27,904 bases of DNA, taken from contig CM031617.1 of the NCBI GenBank assembly GCA_018398815.1, positions 989,972 through 1,017,875 of the forward strand, given 5' to 3'. The stretch is from Conus ventricosus (lineage: Eukaryota > Mollusca > Gastropoda > Neogastropoda > Conidae). The position numbers and the translations under genes were made by a program. Below the pieces are notes generated by a model. That model ran no database searches. It saw only the letters and a list, made by a program, of their open reading frames with translations, and had not been told where the DNA came from. Positions 1-10,751 of this stretch are shown in pieces; positions within the stretch are counted from its first letter, which is position 1; each line of letters opens with the position of its first letter.

Positions 1-2413
1 GGTATCATTATCCACAGATAACCAGGCTACATGTCAGGTTTAGCCCCCAAAGGAGATGATGGGCATGGGGAAAAATATCGTTATCCACAGATAACCAGGC
101 TACAGTCAGGGTAGGAGATGATGACACTGGGGAAAGATATCGTTATCCACTGATAAACCAGGCTACATGTCAGGGTAGGAGATGGTGATACTGGGGAAAG
201 ATATCGTTATCCACTGATAACCAGGCTAACTGACAGGGTAGGAGATGATGACACTGGGAAAGATATCATTATCCACAGATAACCAGGCTACATGTCAGGG
301 TTTAGCACCAAAGGAGATGATGACACTGGGGAAAGATTCATTATCCACAGATAACCAGGCTACATGTCAGGGTAGGAGATGATGACTGGGAAAGATATCG
401 TTACCACAGATAACCAGGCTACATGTCAGGGGTTAGCACCAAAGGAGATGATTTTACACGGGGAAAGAATATCGTTTTTCCACCAGATAACCAGGCTACA
501 TGTCAGGGTAGGAGATGATGACACTGGGGAAAAGATATCGTTATCCACTGACAAACCAGGCTACATGTCAGGTTGGAGGATGGTGACACTGGGAAAGATA
601 TCGTTATCCACTGATAACCAGGCTACAAAGTCAGGGTGGAGATGATGCACTGGGGAAAGATATCATTATCCACAAGATAACCAGGCTACATGTCAGGGTT
701 TTTAGCACCAAAGGAGATGATGACACTGGGGAAAGATATCATTATCCACAGATAACCAGGCTACATGTCAGGGTAGGAGATGATGGAACTGGGGAAAGAT
801 ATCGTTTATCCACAGATAACCAGGGTACATGTCAGGGTTTAGCACCAAAGGAGATGATGACACTGGGAAAGAATCGTTATCCCCAGAAAAACCAGGCTAC
901 ATGTCAGGGTAGGAGATGATGACACTGGGGAAAGATATCATTATCCCCCAGATAACCAGGCTACATGTCCAGGGTAGGAGATGATATGACACTGGGGAAA
1001 GATATCATTATCCACAGATAACCGGCTTTCATGTCAGGGTTTAGCACCAAAGGATATAATGACACTGGGGAAAGATATCTTATCCAAAAACCAGGCTACA
1101 TGTAGGGTAGGAGATGATGACACTGGGAAAGATATCGTTATCCACAGATAACCAGGCTACATGTTTAGGGTTTAGCACCAAAGGAGATGATGACACTGGG
1201 GGAAAAATATCGTTATCCCCAGATAACCAGGCTACATGTCAGGGTAGGAGATGATGACACTGGGGAAAGATTTTCGTTATCCACAGGATAACCAGGCTAC
1301 ATGTCAGGGTAGGAGATGATGACATGGGGAAAGATATCATTATCCACTGATAACCAGGCTACTATCAGGGGGAGGAGATGATGACACTGGGGAAAGATAT
1401 CATTATCCACAGATAACCAGGCTACAAGTCAGGGGTAGGAGATGATGACACTGGGGAAAGATATCATTATCCACTGATAACCAGGCTACAGTCCCGGGTA
1501 GGAGATGATGACACTGGGGAAAGATATCATTATCCCAGATAACCAGGCTACCCTGTCAGGGTAGAGATGATGACACTGGGGAAAGATATCGTTATCCAAA
1601 AAATAAAACCCGGCTACTGTCAGGGGAAAGGGGATGATGACCTGGGAAAGAACTTTTTTCCACAGATAACCAGGGCTACATGTCAGGGTAGGAGATGATG
1701 GGCACTGGGGGAAGGCATCATTTTCCCCAGATAACAGGCTACATGTCAGGGAGTAGGAGATGATGGACACTGGGGAAAGATTTATTATTCCACAGATAAC
1801 CAGGCTACATGTCAGGGTAGGAGATGATGACACTGGGGAAAGATAATTATTATCCACAGATAACCAGGCTACATGTCAGGTAGGAGATGATGACACTGGG
1901 GAAAGATATCATTATCCACAGATAACCAGGCTACATGTCAGGGTAGGAGATGATGACACGGGGAAGGCATTCATTATCCACAGATAACCAGGCTACATGT
2001 CAGGGTAGGAGATGATGACACTGGGGAAAGATATCATTATCCACAGATAACCAGGCTACATGTCAGGGTAGGAGATGATGACACAGGGGAAAAGGCATCA
2101 TTATCCACAGATAACCAGGCTACATGTCAGGGTAGGATGATGACACTGGGGAAGGCATCATTATCCACAGATAACCAGGCTACATGTCGGGTAGGAGATG
2201 ATGACACTGGGGGAAGGCATCATTATCCACAGATAACCACGGCTACATGTCAGGGTAGGAGATGATGACACTGGGGAAAGATATCATTATCCACAGATAA
2301 CCAGACTACATGTCAGGGTAGGAGATGATGACACCGGGGAAGGTATCATTATCCACAGATAACCAGGCTACATGCCAGGGTTTAGCACAAAGGAGATAAT
2401 GACACCGGGGAAT
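1..2413. repeat. Satellite array, 63-bp unit with 73-bp variant
   Basis: About 37 head-to-tail copies of a unit that begins GGAGATGATGACACTGGGG, continues through ATTATCCACAGATAACC and ends GGCTACATGTCAGGGTA. The common unit is 63 bp. A variant replaces the final GGGTA with GGGTTTAGCACCAAA and so is 73 bp long. Variants occur near 41, 299, 429, 698, 838, 1037, 1165 and 2383. Copies differ by scattered substitutions and 1-3 base indels, many in G or A runs. The array already runs at base 1, so its left end lies outside the window. It ends after GACACCGGGGAATC. No function is evident, and the open frames crossing it are fortuitous. Confidence 0.95.
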
Positions 2414-2906
2414 CTATAACTCCTTCCCGCACATTACTAATTATATTCTACCCAGGTGGACAGATGACCGGGAAAATGAACCTCTGAAGGGAGGGACTGT
2501 GTAGAGACCAGGGGATCCACGTGGTTGTTAGCGTCAGTGCATCCATGTGATTGATCAACCACGTCATGGCAGGAAACTCGCATCTGTATAAGAATCACAG
2601 ACTGGAACATTTTTGTTGCTGAAGATTCTGTCTGAGTGCAGTCTTGATCTTTGGTTGCTCGACACTGTAAATTTATTGGAACATACCCATGCTTTGAGAA
2701 TCCGTGTATTGTAGCAATACACTCATGTGTCATCGGTCACAAGCAAATGATTGCTGAGAAATAAGTATCAGGGGATGACCTGCACGTGTTGTTAATATTG
2801 ACCTTTGCTTTTTCTTCTTCTTAATGGCACGTAGTCGTAATGGTTCTGTTTGGAAGTTATCGTACTTGGCTATCGTTCAAATTTCGAATGTGCAACTCCT
2901 GCATAA
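2414..2906. other. Unique spacer with two small inverted repeats
   Basis: Sequence of normal complexity between the satellite and the first (TC)n tract. A 98-codon open frame lies on the minus strand (2437-2733), but it shows no domain, signal peptide or codon bias that I recognise, and I do not call it a gene. It contains a 9-bp inverted repeat (2519-2527 with 2556-2564) and an 8-bp hairpin with a 3-base loop (2704-2722). No splice-flanked exon, RNA gene or transposase is visible. Confidence 0.6.
2704..2722. other. Perfect 8-bp hairpin
   Basis: GTGTATTG (2704-2711), TAG, then CAATACAC (2715-2722) form a perfect 8-bp stem with a 3-base loop. It lies in unique spacer DNA. No U-run or gene end is nearby to suggest a terminator, and its role is unknown. 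Confidence 0.5.
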
Positions 2907-2915
2907 TCTCTCTCT

Positions 2916-2988
<73 letters not shown>
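2907..2988. repeat. (TC)n microsatellite
   Basis: Roughly 82 bases of TC repeats with two early interruptions (TCTTTC, TCTTTCTC) and then an uninterrupted run. The frames that read as Leu-Ser or Arg-Glu repeats over it are side effects of the dinucleotide repeat. Confidence 0.97.
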
Positions 2989-2992
<4 letters not shown>

Positions 2993-3525
2993 TTTCTAAA
3001 TTCGATTCCCTCATTTGAGTTTGAAGTTTGCATTGTCTCCGGGTGCCCCTCTGTCCAGGCTTTAATGCAGGGGTCATTTGCTGCAAGTCTTCAGACGACC
3101 TCCCACACCACAGAAGGGGAGGAAGATGAAAGAACAAACGTGATAACGTTGAACGTTCCAGCTTGATGCTGTGTGCATGAGGGACAGCCTTGCTCACATG
3201 TTCTTACCAACTCTGCAGGTGCCTGAATTTTCCGGGCCTGGGCGACCCAGGGCTGCACGGTAATGGCCTGTTTATTGACGAGAAGAAAACTGTTCTCCTT
3301 CTGACTCGTTCAGATGTGATTAAAACCTGCTCATTCCCCTGTTCGTCGTAATCAAATGCAATGAAATTCTAGGGTGAAAGTATCCCCCTGAAGCTGCCTT
3401 TAAATCAGTGAACATAATTCCCATCTAATTCCCATCTAACGCAGCCATGCTCTGTTTTCTGTTTATTGACATCCCTAGTTATAAAATATTGAACCATGCC
3501 ACCAAACTGTACTCTGTCTGAACCC
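2989..3525. other. Unique spacer
   Basis: Normal-complexity DNA. It includes a short direct repeat (AATTCCCATCTAATTCCCATC, 3417-3437, an 11-base unit repeated in tandem). No supported gene, splice-bounded exon or RNA is visible. Confidence 0.5.
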
Positions 3526-3569
3526 GTGTTGTGTGTGTGTGTGTGTGTGCGTGTGTGTGTGTGTGTGCG

Positions 3570-3608
<39 letters not shown>

Positions 3609-3711
3609 TGTGTGCGTGCGTGCGTGCGTGCGTGTGTGCGTGCGTGCGTGCATGTGTATGTGTGTATGTGAGTGAGTGAGTGAGTGAGTGAGCGCGTGTG
3701 CGTGTGTGTAT
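3526..3711. repeat. Compound (GT)n/(GTGC)n/(GTGA)n microsatellite
   Basis: A GT run passes into GTGC/TGCG tetranucleotides, then mixed GTGT/GCGT, then a GTGA block at about 3668-3691, and ends in GTGTGTGTATG. This is a typical compound microsatellite grown by stepwise mutation of neighbouring motifs. The His-Thr-Ala-Arg open frames on the minus strand come from it. Confidence 0.96.
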
Positions 3712-4147
<436 letters not shown>

Positions 4148-4348
4148 ATCTGCTTCCAACTTTTTCACGACTGCCCATCCTCTTTCTGTTCCCCGTCTCC
4201 ACACCGTTTCTCCTCCCTCTTTTCCAGCTCCTCTCTTTCTTTGAGACATAAAATAACTTTGCATCGTAAAGAAAAAAGGAAAATGATGTCATCCATCAAA
4301 CAGATTGCTTCTATGTCTCCCATGGCACGAACTTATTTTCCCCTCCAT

Positions 4349-5513
4349 ATCCCCTGGTGTGATCTCATTGTCATTCTGTATCCCCTGGTGTGATCTTATT
4401 GTCATTCTGTATCCCCTAGTGTGATCTTATTGTCATTCTGTATCCCCTGGTGTGATCTTATTGTCATTCTGTATCCCCTGGTGTGATCTTATTGTCATTC
4501 TGTATCCCCTGGTGTGATCTCATTGTCATTCTGTATCCCCTAGTGTGATCTTATTGTCATTCTGTATTCCCTGGTGTGATCTCATTGTCATTCTGTATCC
4601 CCTAGTGTGATCTTATTGTCATTCTGTATCCCCTGGTGTGATCTTATTGTCATTCTGTATCCCCTGGTGTGATCTTATTGTCATTCTGTATCCCCTGGTG
4701 TGATCTTATTGTCATTCTGTATCCCCTGGAGTGATCTCATTGTCATTCTGTATCCCTGGTGTGATCTTATTGTCATTCTGTATTCCCTGGTGTGATCTTA
4801 TTGTCATTCTGTATCCCCTGGTGTGATCTTATTGTCATTCTGTATCCCCTGGTGTGATCTCATTGTCATTCTGTATTCCCTGGTGTGATCTTATTGTCAT
4901 TCTGTATCCCCTGGTGTGATCTCATTGTCATTCTATATCCCCTGGTGTGATCTTATTGTCATTCTGTATTCCCTGGTGTGATCTCATTGTCATTCTGTAT
5001 CCCCTGGTGTGATCTTATTGTCATTCTGTATTCCCTGGTGTGATCTCATTGTCATTCTGTATCCCCTGGTGTGATCTTATTGTCATTCTGTATCCCCTGG
5101 TGTGATCTCATTGTCATTCTGTATCCCTGGTGTGATCTTATTGTCATTCTGTATCCCTAGGTGTGATCTTATTGTCATTCTGTATCCCCTGGTGTGATCT
5201 CATTGTCATTCTGTATTCCCTGGTGTGATCTTATTGTCATTCTGTATCCCCTGGTGTGATCTTATTGTCATTCTGTATCCCCTGGTGTATCTTATTGTCA
5301 TTCTGTATCCCCTGGAGTGATATTATTGTCAGTTCTGTATTCCCTGGTGTGATCTAATTGTCAGTTCTGTATCTTTGGGATGATCTTACTGTCAGTTCGT
5401 ATCTTTGGTATGATCTTATTGTCGTTCTGTATTCCCTGGTATGATCTTATTGTCATTCTGTATCCCCTGGTGTGATCTTACTGTCAGTTCTGTATCCCCT
5501 GGTGTGATCTTAT
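4349..5513. repeat. Minisatellite array, 31-bp unit
   Basis: About 37 tandem copies of a 31-bp unit reading TGTGATCTTATTGTCATTC then TGTATCCCCTGG. Common alternative states are TTA/TCA after GATC and CCCC/TTCC before CTGG. Copies at the right end (about 5320 on) diverge, with TCAGTTC and ATCTTTGGGATG forms, and grade into the 32-bp array. Units are otherwise highly alike, suggesting recent expansion or homogenisation. Confidence 0.96.
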
Positions 5514-5890
5514 TTTTGTTCACAGATCTGTCTTTTGGTCCCATGTACCAAGCCTGGGTCTTATTCTTGGTTCTGAGACTTCTGGTAGGACCTTGTCTTC
5601 GGTTTCATGTCTTCTGTTTGGACCTTGTCTTCGGTTCCATGTCTTCTGGTAGGACCTTGTCTTCGGTTCCATGTCTTCTGGTAGGACCTTCGTTCCCTTT
5701 CTTCGGTTCCCTTGGTTCCTTCTGGTAGGACCTTGTCTTCGGTTCCATGTCTTCTGGTAGGACCTTGTCTTCGGTTCCATGTCTTCTGGTAGGACCTTGT
5801 CTTCGGTTCCATGTCTTCTGGTAGGACCTTGTCTTCGGTTCCATGTCTTCTGGTAGGACCTTGTCTTCGGTTCCATGTCTTCTGTTTGGA
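5514..5890. repeat. Minisatellite array, 32-bp unit
   Basis: About 10 copies of a 32-bp unit, GGTAGGACCTTGTCTTCGG followed by TTCCATGTCTTCT. Spacing was confirmed by consecutive AGGACC occurrences at 5651 and 5683. The first monomers (5520-5600) are diverged. One unit near 5690-5720 is rearranged. No frame of the minus strand has a stop within the unit, so three overlapping minus-strand open frames with a 32-residue period arise by chance. The unit aligns with the adjacent 31-bp unit through CTGG-GATCTT-TTC-CC/TT, which suggests common descent. Confidence 0.93.
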
Positions 5891-6285
5891 TCTTACTTTT
5901 GATTCCATGTCCCCTGGCACCATCTCATTGTCGCTTTCATTACACACACCCTCCCACCACTACCACCCCTTCCCCCAATTTGATCTCATTTTCACGTCCG
6001 AGTTTCCTGACAAATCTTATGTTTGCTTCTATGTCCTCTTGTAGCATCTCAAACTCTCATCTATGCACATGGCATGTGGACACATTGGACTCCTCGTCCC
6101 TGTTTGGATCTTACTTTATTTCCAGTCCCCTGGGAGGATATTCTTTATTCCAGTCCCCTGGGAGGATCTTTCTTTATTCCAGTCCCCTGGGTGGATCTTT
6201 CTTTGGGTTCCGTGCCTCGTGAAAGAGTTTGCATGGGTTTGTGTTCTGGTCTAGAATCTTCCTTTGGTTTCCTGTTTTCTGGCAG
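5891..6285. repeat. Diverged 29-32-bp monomers of the same minisatellite family
   Basis: The stretch retains the ~30-base rhythm of CCCCTGG...GATCTTA...TTCC, but monomers are strongly diverged. The clearest are three near-identical ~29-bp units at about 6120-6200 (GGGAGGATCTTTCTTTATTC then CAGTCCCCT). It ends in TCTGGCAGAATGTTCTGTC, which leads directly into the 40-bp array. It looks like old monomers between two younger homogenised arrays. Confidence 0.75.
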
Positions 6286-7317
6286 AATGTTCTGTCTACT
6301 TTATAGCTCCCTACTTATTGTTCTAAATGGTATGTCTACTTTATAGCTCCCTACTTATTGTTCTAAATGGTCTGTCTACTTTATGTTCCTTGTAGTTCCC
6401 TACTTGTTGTTCTATATGGTCTGTCTACTTTATGTTCCTGTAGCTCCCTACTTGTTGTTCTAAATGGTCTGTCTACTTTATAGCTCCCTACTTGTTGTTC
6501 TAAATGGTCTGTCTACTTTATAGCTCCCTACTTGTTGTTCTAAATGGTTCTGTCTACTTTATAGCTCCCTACTTATTGTTCTAAATGGTCTGTCTACTTT
6601 ATAGCTCCCTACTTGTTCTAAATGGTCTGTCTACTTTATAGCTCACTACTTGTTGTTCTAAATGGTCTGTCTACTTTATAGCTCCCTACTTGTTGTTCTA
6701 AATGGTCTGTCTACTTCATGTTCCTTGTAGCTCCCTACTTGTTGTTCTAAAATGGTCTGTCTACTTTATAGCTCCCTACTTGTTGTTCTAAATGGTCTGT
6801 CTACTTTATAGCTCCCTACTTGTTGTTCTAAATGGTCTGTCTACTTTATAGCTCCCTACTTGTTGTTTCTAAATGGTCTGTCTACTTCATGTTCCTTATA
6901 GCTCCCTACTTGTTGTTCTAAATGGTCTGTCTACTTCATGTTCCTTATAGCTCCCTACTTGTTGTTCTAATGGTCTGTCTACTTTATTAGCTCCCTACTT
7001 GTTGTTCTATATGGTCTGTCTACTTTATAGCTCCCTACTTGCGTCTAAATGGTCTGTCTACTTCATGTTCCTTGTAGCTCCCTACTTGTTGTTCTAAATG
7101 GTCTGTCTACTTTATAGCTCCCTACTTGTTCTAATGGTCTGTCTACTTTATTCTAGCTCCCTACTTGTTCTAAATGGTCTGTCTATTTATTTCTTATAGC
7201 TCCCTACTTGTTGTTCTAAATGGTCTGTCTACTTTATAGCTCCCTACTTGTTGTTCTAAATGGTCTGTCTACTTTATAGCTCCCTACTTGTTGTTCTAAT
7301 TGGTCTGTCTACTTCAT
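6286..7317. repeat. Minisatellite array, 40-bp unit (left part)
   Basis: About 25 copies of a 40-bp unit, TCTGTCTACTTTATAGCTCC followed by CTACTTGTTGTTCTAAATGG. Longer variants replace TTTATAG with TTCATGTTCCTTATAG (+9) or TTTATGTTCCTTGTAG. The array stops at ...TGTCTACTTCAT (7306-7317) and resumes in the same phase at 9348, so 7318-9347 interrupts it. Confidence 0.96.
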
Positions 7318-7446
7318 TTAGTACTTACCTTGTGCATGGTTGGTCTGCATCAGTGGCCCTCTTCGTGACCGTAGAGCCTGGCGCCCTACTGGAATGATCG
7401 ATTTGAGAGCCTATATCTTTTGCCAGGAGTTTCTGAGTTAGGGTTA

Positions 7447-7935
7447 GCTCCCCAGTCTCCTGTCTTTTTGTTTTTTTTCTATTTTCTCTATTTTTCATTT
7501 ATTTTTCTTCTCACTTACTTTTGCATCTATCCCTCTCCTTCCTACCCTCCTTTGCCCCTCCTCTCCCCCCCCCCCTCCCTTTTTTTTTCACCCCCCCCCA
7601 CCCCCCTTTTTCTACCCCCTTACCCCCTCTCCCCCTTTCCCTTCTTCTCCCTCACCATCCTCTGTCCTTGTTCCTTTTCTATCGTCCTCTGAAGGGCTCC
7701 TTCCCCCTTTCGTTCCTTCTCTTTACTTTCCTTCTTACTTCCTTTCTCTCTACTTTCGACCTCTACTATTCTCCTCTCTCCCCCCCCCCCCCACACCCTC
7801 CTCCCCCTCGCCCTCCCTCATACTTCCACCCTTCCTTTAGGCCCTCTTTTGTCCTCTCTTTATGTCTCTCCTTCTTTCCCCCCGGCCCTCCCCTTTCCCC
7901 TCCCTCCCTCCTTTTTCTTCCCCTTTTTTATTTTT
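7447..7935. repeat. Polypyrimidine low-complexity tract
   Basis: Almost entirely C and T on the plus strand, with several C runs of 8-12 bases and a T8 run. The Pro/Ser/Leu/Phe-rich open frames here are compositional. Such homopurine-homopyrimidine DNA can in principle form triplex structures, but that is not shown here. Confidence 0.85.
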
Positions 7936-7943
7936 TTGTCTAT

Positions 7944-8020
7944 CTGTATATATATATATATGTATATATTTATATATATATGTGTGTGTAGTATATATGT
8001 ATAGATGTTTTTTTTTTTTG
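7944..8020. repeat. AT/TG-rich low-complexity tract
   Basis: TATATA and TGTATA repeats (about 7945-7999) followed by a T run (8007-8019). It separates the pyrimidine tract from about 180 bp of mixed sequence that ends in a long C run (8200-8216). Confidence 0.8.
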
Positions 8021-8216
8021 TCATTGGGGTGTTGTTAGCGCCTCTCATCATGACCGCATATCTATCTTTTGCGTTAATGCTCTTATTTTTGCCCCTTTTT
8101 TTCTGTTGCGCCACCATAGCACCACTACTTCCTATGCTACACCCAGATGTCTTAATGTATGCCTTGTTTGTACATTTACCCATTTATTCCCCATTGTTAC
8201 CCCCCCCCCCCCCCCC

Positions 8217-8292
8217 AGTGTGTGCGCTTATTGGCATGTGTATGTGTGCGTGCGTGTTTGTTCGTGCACGCGCGCGCACTTGTGTGTGTGTG

Positions 8293-8343
<51 letters not shown>

Positions 8344-8433
8344 GTGTTGTGTTGTGTTTTTTGGTGTGTGTTGTGTGTGTGTGTGTTGTGTGTGTGTTTG
8401 TGTTTGTGTTTTTGTGTGTGTGTGTGTGTGGTG

Positions 8434-8464
<31 letters not shown>

Positions 8465-8605
8465 TGTGTGTGTGGTTGTTGTTTGTGTTTGTTTTGTGTT
8501 TTGTGGGTGTGTGTGTGGGTGGTGTGTTTGTGTGTGTTGTGGTTGTGTGTGGTGTGTGTGTTGTTGTGTGGTGTGTGTGTGTTTGTGTCTGTGTGTGTGT
8601 GGTTT
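8217..8605. repeat. Interrupted (TG)n microsatellite
   Basis: TG repeats with GCGCGC near the left end (8268-8277) and many TTG, GGTG and TTTG interruptions to the right. The Cys/Val-rich plus-strand frames and His/Thr-rich minus-strand frames reaching 167-257 codons are artefacts of this composition. Confidence 0.93.
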
Positions 8606-8792
8606 GCCCCGGGCAAGTGCCTTTTTTTCTGTTTTTCCGTTGTGTGGGGCGGGGGGAGGTGAGCCTTGCGCTCTTGCCTCTGCATGGTTTTTTCCTCGGG
8701 TTCTCCCGTTTTCCCTCTCCCACCCCTTGGTGCTTGGTAGGGCAACCTACCCTTGGTCAACTTGGGTCGGTGCTTTAGGCGGCTGACCTCCT

Positions 8793-9041
8793 CTCCCCTC
8801 CCCCCCCCCCCTCCCTTGTCATTTAAATGCTTTTTCGGTAATTGTATCTTATTTATTGTTTTCTCTTGTTCATTTCCTTCATATGCAACACACCCACTAC
8901 ATACCATCACACCTCCCCCTCCACTCACTCTCCTTCCCCTCCTCTTCTCTCTCTCATTCTCCACTCTTCCTCTACTTCCATCTATCTCTGTCTCTCCCCT
9001 CTCTTTCTCCCCCCCCTCTCCTCTCCTCTCTCTCTCTTCTC

Positions 9042-9073
<32 letters not shown>

Positions 9074-9180
9074 CTCTCCCTCTTCTCCTTTTCCTCCTCC
9101 TCACTTTACTCTACCCTCTTTCCTCGTGCCCTATTCCTCGAACTCTACTCACCCTCTCTTTCCACTGTCCCTCTTTTACT
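8793..9180. repeat. Polypyrimidine tract with (CT)n block
   Basis: Starts with a C run (about 8801-8811), passes through a short mixed part with AT-rich sequence (8819-8905), and becomes almost pure C/T from about 8906. CT dinucleotide blocks lie at about 9027-9073. Open frames up to 248 codons here are Ser/Leu/Pro-rich and have no recognisable domain. Confidence 0.8.
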
Positions 9181-9244
9181 TCATTCACCACTTTGGCTTC
9201 ACAAGGGGTGTATTGTGCATGTTTATGTCTGTATTTTTTTGTCG

Positions 9245-9287
9245 CTGAGGAAGGCTTTTTGCCGAAAATTCTTGTCCTGTTTTGTGT
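9245..9287 (+). other. Hairpin motif (copy 1), hammerhead-like in part
   Basis: CTGAGGA (9245-9251) is followed by A, a 3-bp stem GGC/GCC (9253-9255 with 9261-9263) around a T5 loop, then GAAA (9264-9267), a short spacer and GTCCTGTTTTGT. The order CUGANGA, stem, GAAA, GUC resembles the conserved core of hammerhead ribozymes. There is an extra A before stem II and no clear stem III, so an active ribozyme is not supported. A related motif lies at 25775-25813. The corresponding place in the degraded second copy is around 16341-16390. Confidence 0.4.
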
Positions 9288-9347
9288 CGTGCATTAAATC
9301 GTCGTTACTTCACACTTTGTTTTGTGTGCTCTTCTGCTTTTTTGTCG

Positions 9348-9956
9348 TGTCTACTTCATGTTCCTTGTCGCTCCCTACTTGTTGTTCTATATGGTCTGTC
9401 TACTTCATGTTCCTTATAGCTCCCTACTTGTTGTTCTATATGGTCTGTCTACTTTATAGCTCCCTACTTGTTGTTCTATATGGTCTGTCTACTTTATAGC
9501 TCCCTACTTGTTGTTCTAAATGGTCTGTCTACTTTATAGCTCCCTACTTGTTGTTCTAAATGGTCTGTCTACTTTATAGCTCCCTACTTGTTGTTCTAAA
9601 TGGTCTGTCTACTTTATAGCTCCCTACTTGTTGTTCTAAATGGTCTGTCTACTTTATAGCTCCCTACTTGTTGTTCTAAATGGTCTGTCTACTTCATGTT
9701 CCTTATAGCTCCCTACTTGTTGTTCTAAATGGTCTGTCTACTTCATGTTCCTTATAGCTCCCTACTTGTTGTTCTAAATGGTCTGTCTACTTCATGTTCC
9801 TTATAGCTCCCTACTTGTTGTTCTAAATGGTCTGTCTACTTTATAGCTCTCTACTTGTTGTTCTAAAATGGTCTGTCTACTTTATAGCTCCCTACTTGTT
9901 GTTCTAAATGGTCTGTCTACTTTATAGCTCCCTACTTGTTGTTCTAAATGGTCTGG
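9348..9956. repeat. Minisatellite array, 40-bp unit (right part)
   Basis: About 14 further copies of the 40-bp unit found at 6286-7317, with the same long TTCATGTTCCTTATAG variants. It resumes at TGTCTACTTCAT and ends at TCTAAATGGTCTGGCAGGATC, where the sequence returns to ~30-bp family monomers. Confidence 0.96.
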
Positions 9957-10072
9957 CAGGATCTTATTTTTGATTTCAAGTGCTATTGATTCCACGCCCC
10001 TTGTAGGATCTTACGTTCTGCTCCATATCTTGTGGTAAGAAACATGGATTTGATTAAAGTGATTATTCGTTA
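9957..10072. repeat. Diverged ~30-bp family monomers
   Basis: GGCAGGATCTTATTTTTGAT and TTGTAGGATCTTACGTTCTG resemble the AGGATCTT-TT-TTC monomers at 5891-6285. They close the minisatellite chain before unique sequence and the CA/GCAC tract. Confidence 0.6.
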
Positions 10073-10600
<528 letters not shown>

Positions 10601-10751
10601 GCAAGCGTACAGCCTGAAATACAGACAAATACACGTGGATACAAAACCCAACGTCGTGATTGAAAATCAATGCCTGGTAATGCCTGAAAATGAGAACGGA
10701 GAAAACCTAAAGGCACGACTGGATCAAAACAGCCTTTTGAGTTAGGAAGAG

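Larger units (their letters stand above)
7318..9347. other. 2.03-kb segment interrupting the 40-bp array
   Basis: The segment lies between two parts of one array and both edges carry TGTCTACTTCAT (7306-7317 and 9348-9359), compatible with an insertion and a 12-bp target duplication. It contains about 130 bp of unique DNA (7318-7446), a pyrimidine tract (7447-7935), an AT tract (about 7944-8020), a TG-rich tract (8216-8605), about 190 bp of mixed sequence with a GCAA-loop hairpin (8736-8751), a second pyrimidine tract (about 8793-9180) and a hairpin motif near the right end (9245-9267). No transposase, reverse transcriptase or terminal inverted repeat is visible. It may be a non-autonomous element or simply foreign DNA captured in the array. 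Confidence 0.6.

Noticed and set aside
379..1857. Open frames of 88 and 123 codons in the satellite.
   Set aside because: They run through satellite units whose phase changes with indels, and have no independent coding signal.
1..2413. TTATCCACA recurs throughout the satellite and equals a bacterial DnaA-box consensus, suggesting an origin.
   Set aside because: The window is clearly eukaryotic and the motif is just part of a 63-bp satellite unit.
2840..3166. 108-codon open frame ending in a plausible non-repetitive tail.
   Set aside because: Half of it is (TC)n translation and the tail has no recognisable homology or splice signals.
5520..5947. Three overlapping minus-strand open frames of 79-128 codons with a 32-residue repeated protein.
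   Set aside because: The 32-bp unit has no stop in any minus-strand frame, so all three frames stay open automatically. No domain or start context supports translation.
8740..8800. Cloverleaf-like G/C-rich segment considered as a tRNA or tRNA-derived SINE.
   Set aside because: No A-box/B-box pair at proper spacing and no acceptor stem could be found.
8005..8964. Cys/Val-rich 257-codon and His/Thr-rich 255-codon open frames resembling metal-binding proteins.
   Set aside because: Translations of an interrupted TG/CA microsatellite and flanking low-complexity sequence.
9245..9287. Calling this a functional hammerhead ribozyme.
   Set aside because: There is an extra A before stem II, no clear stem III and no convincing stem I, so only resemblance can be claimed.
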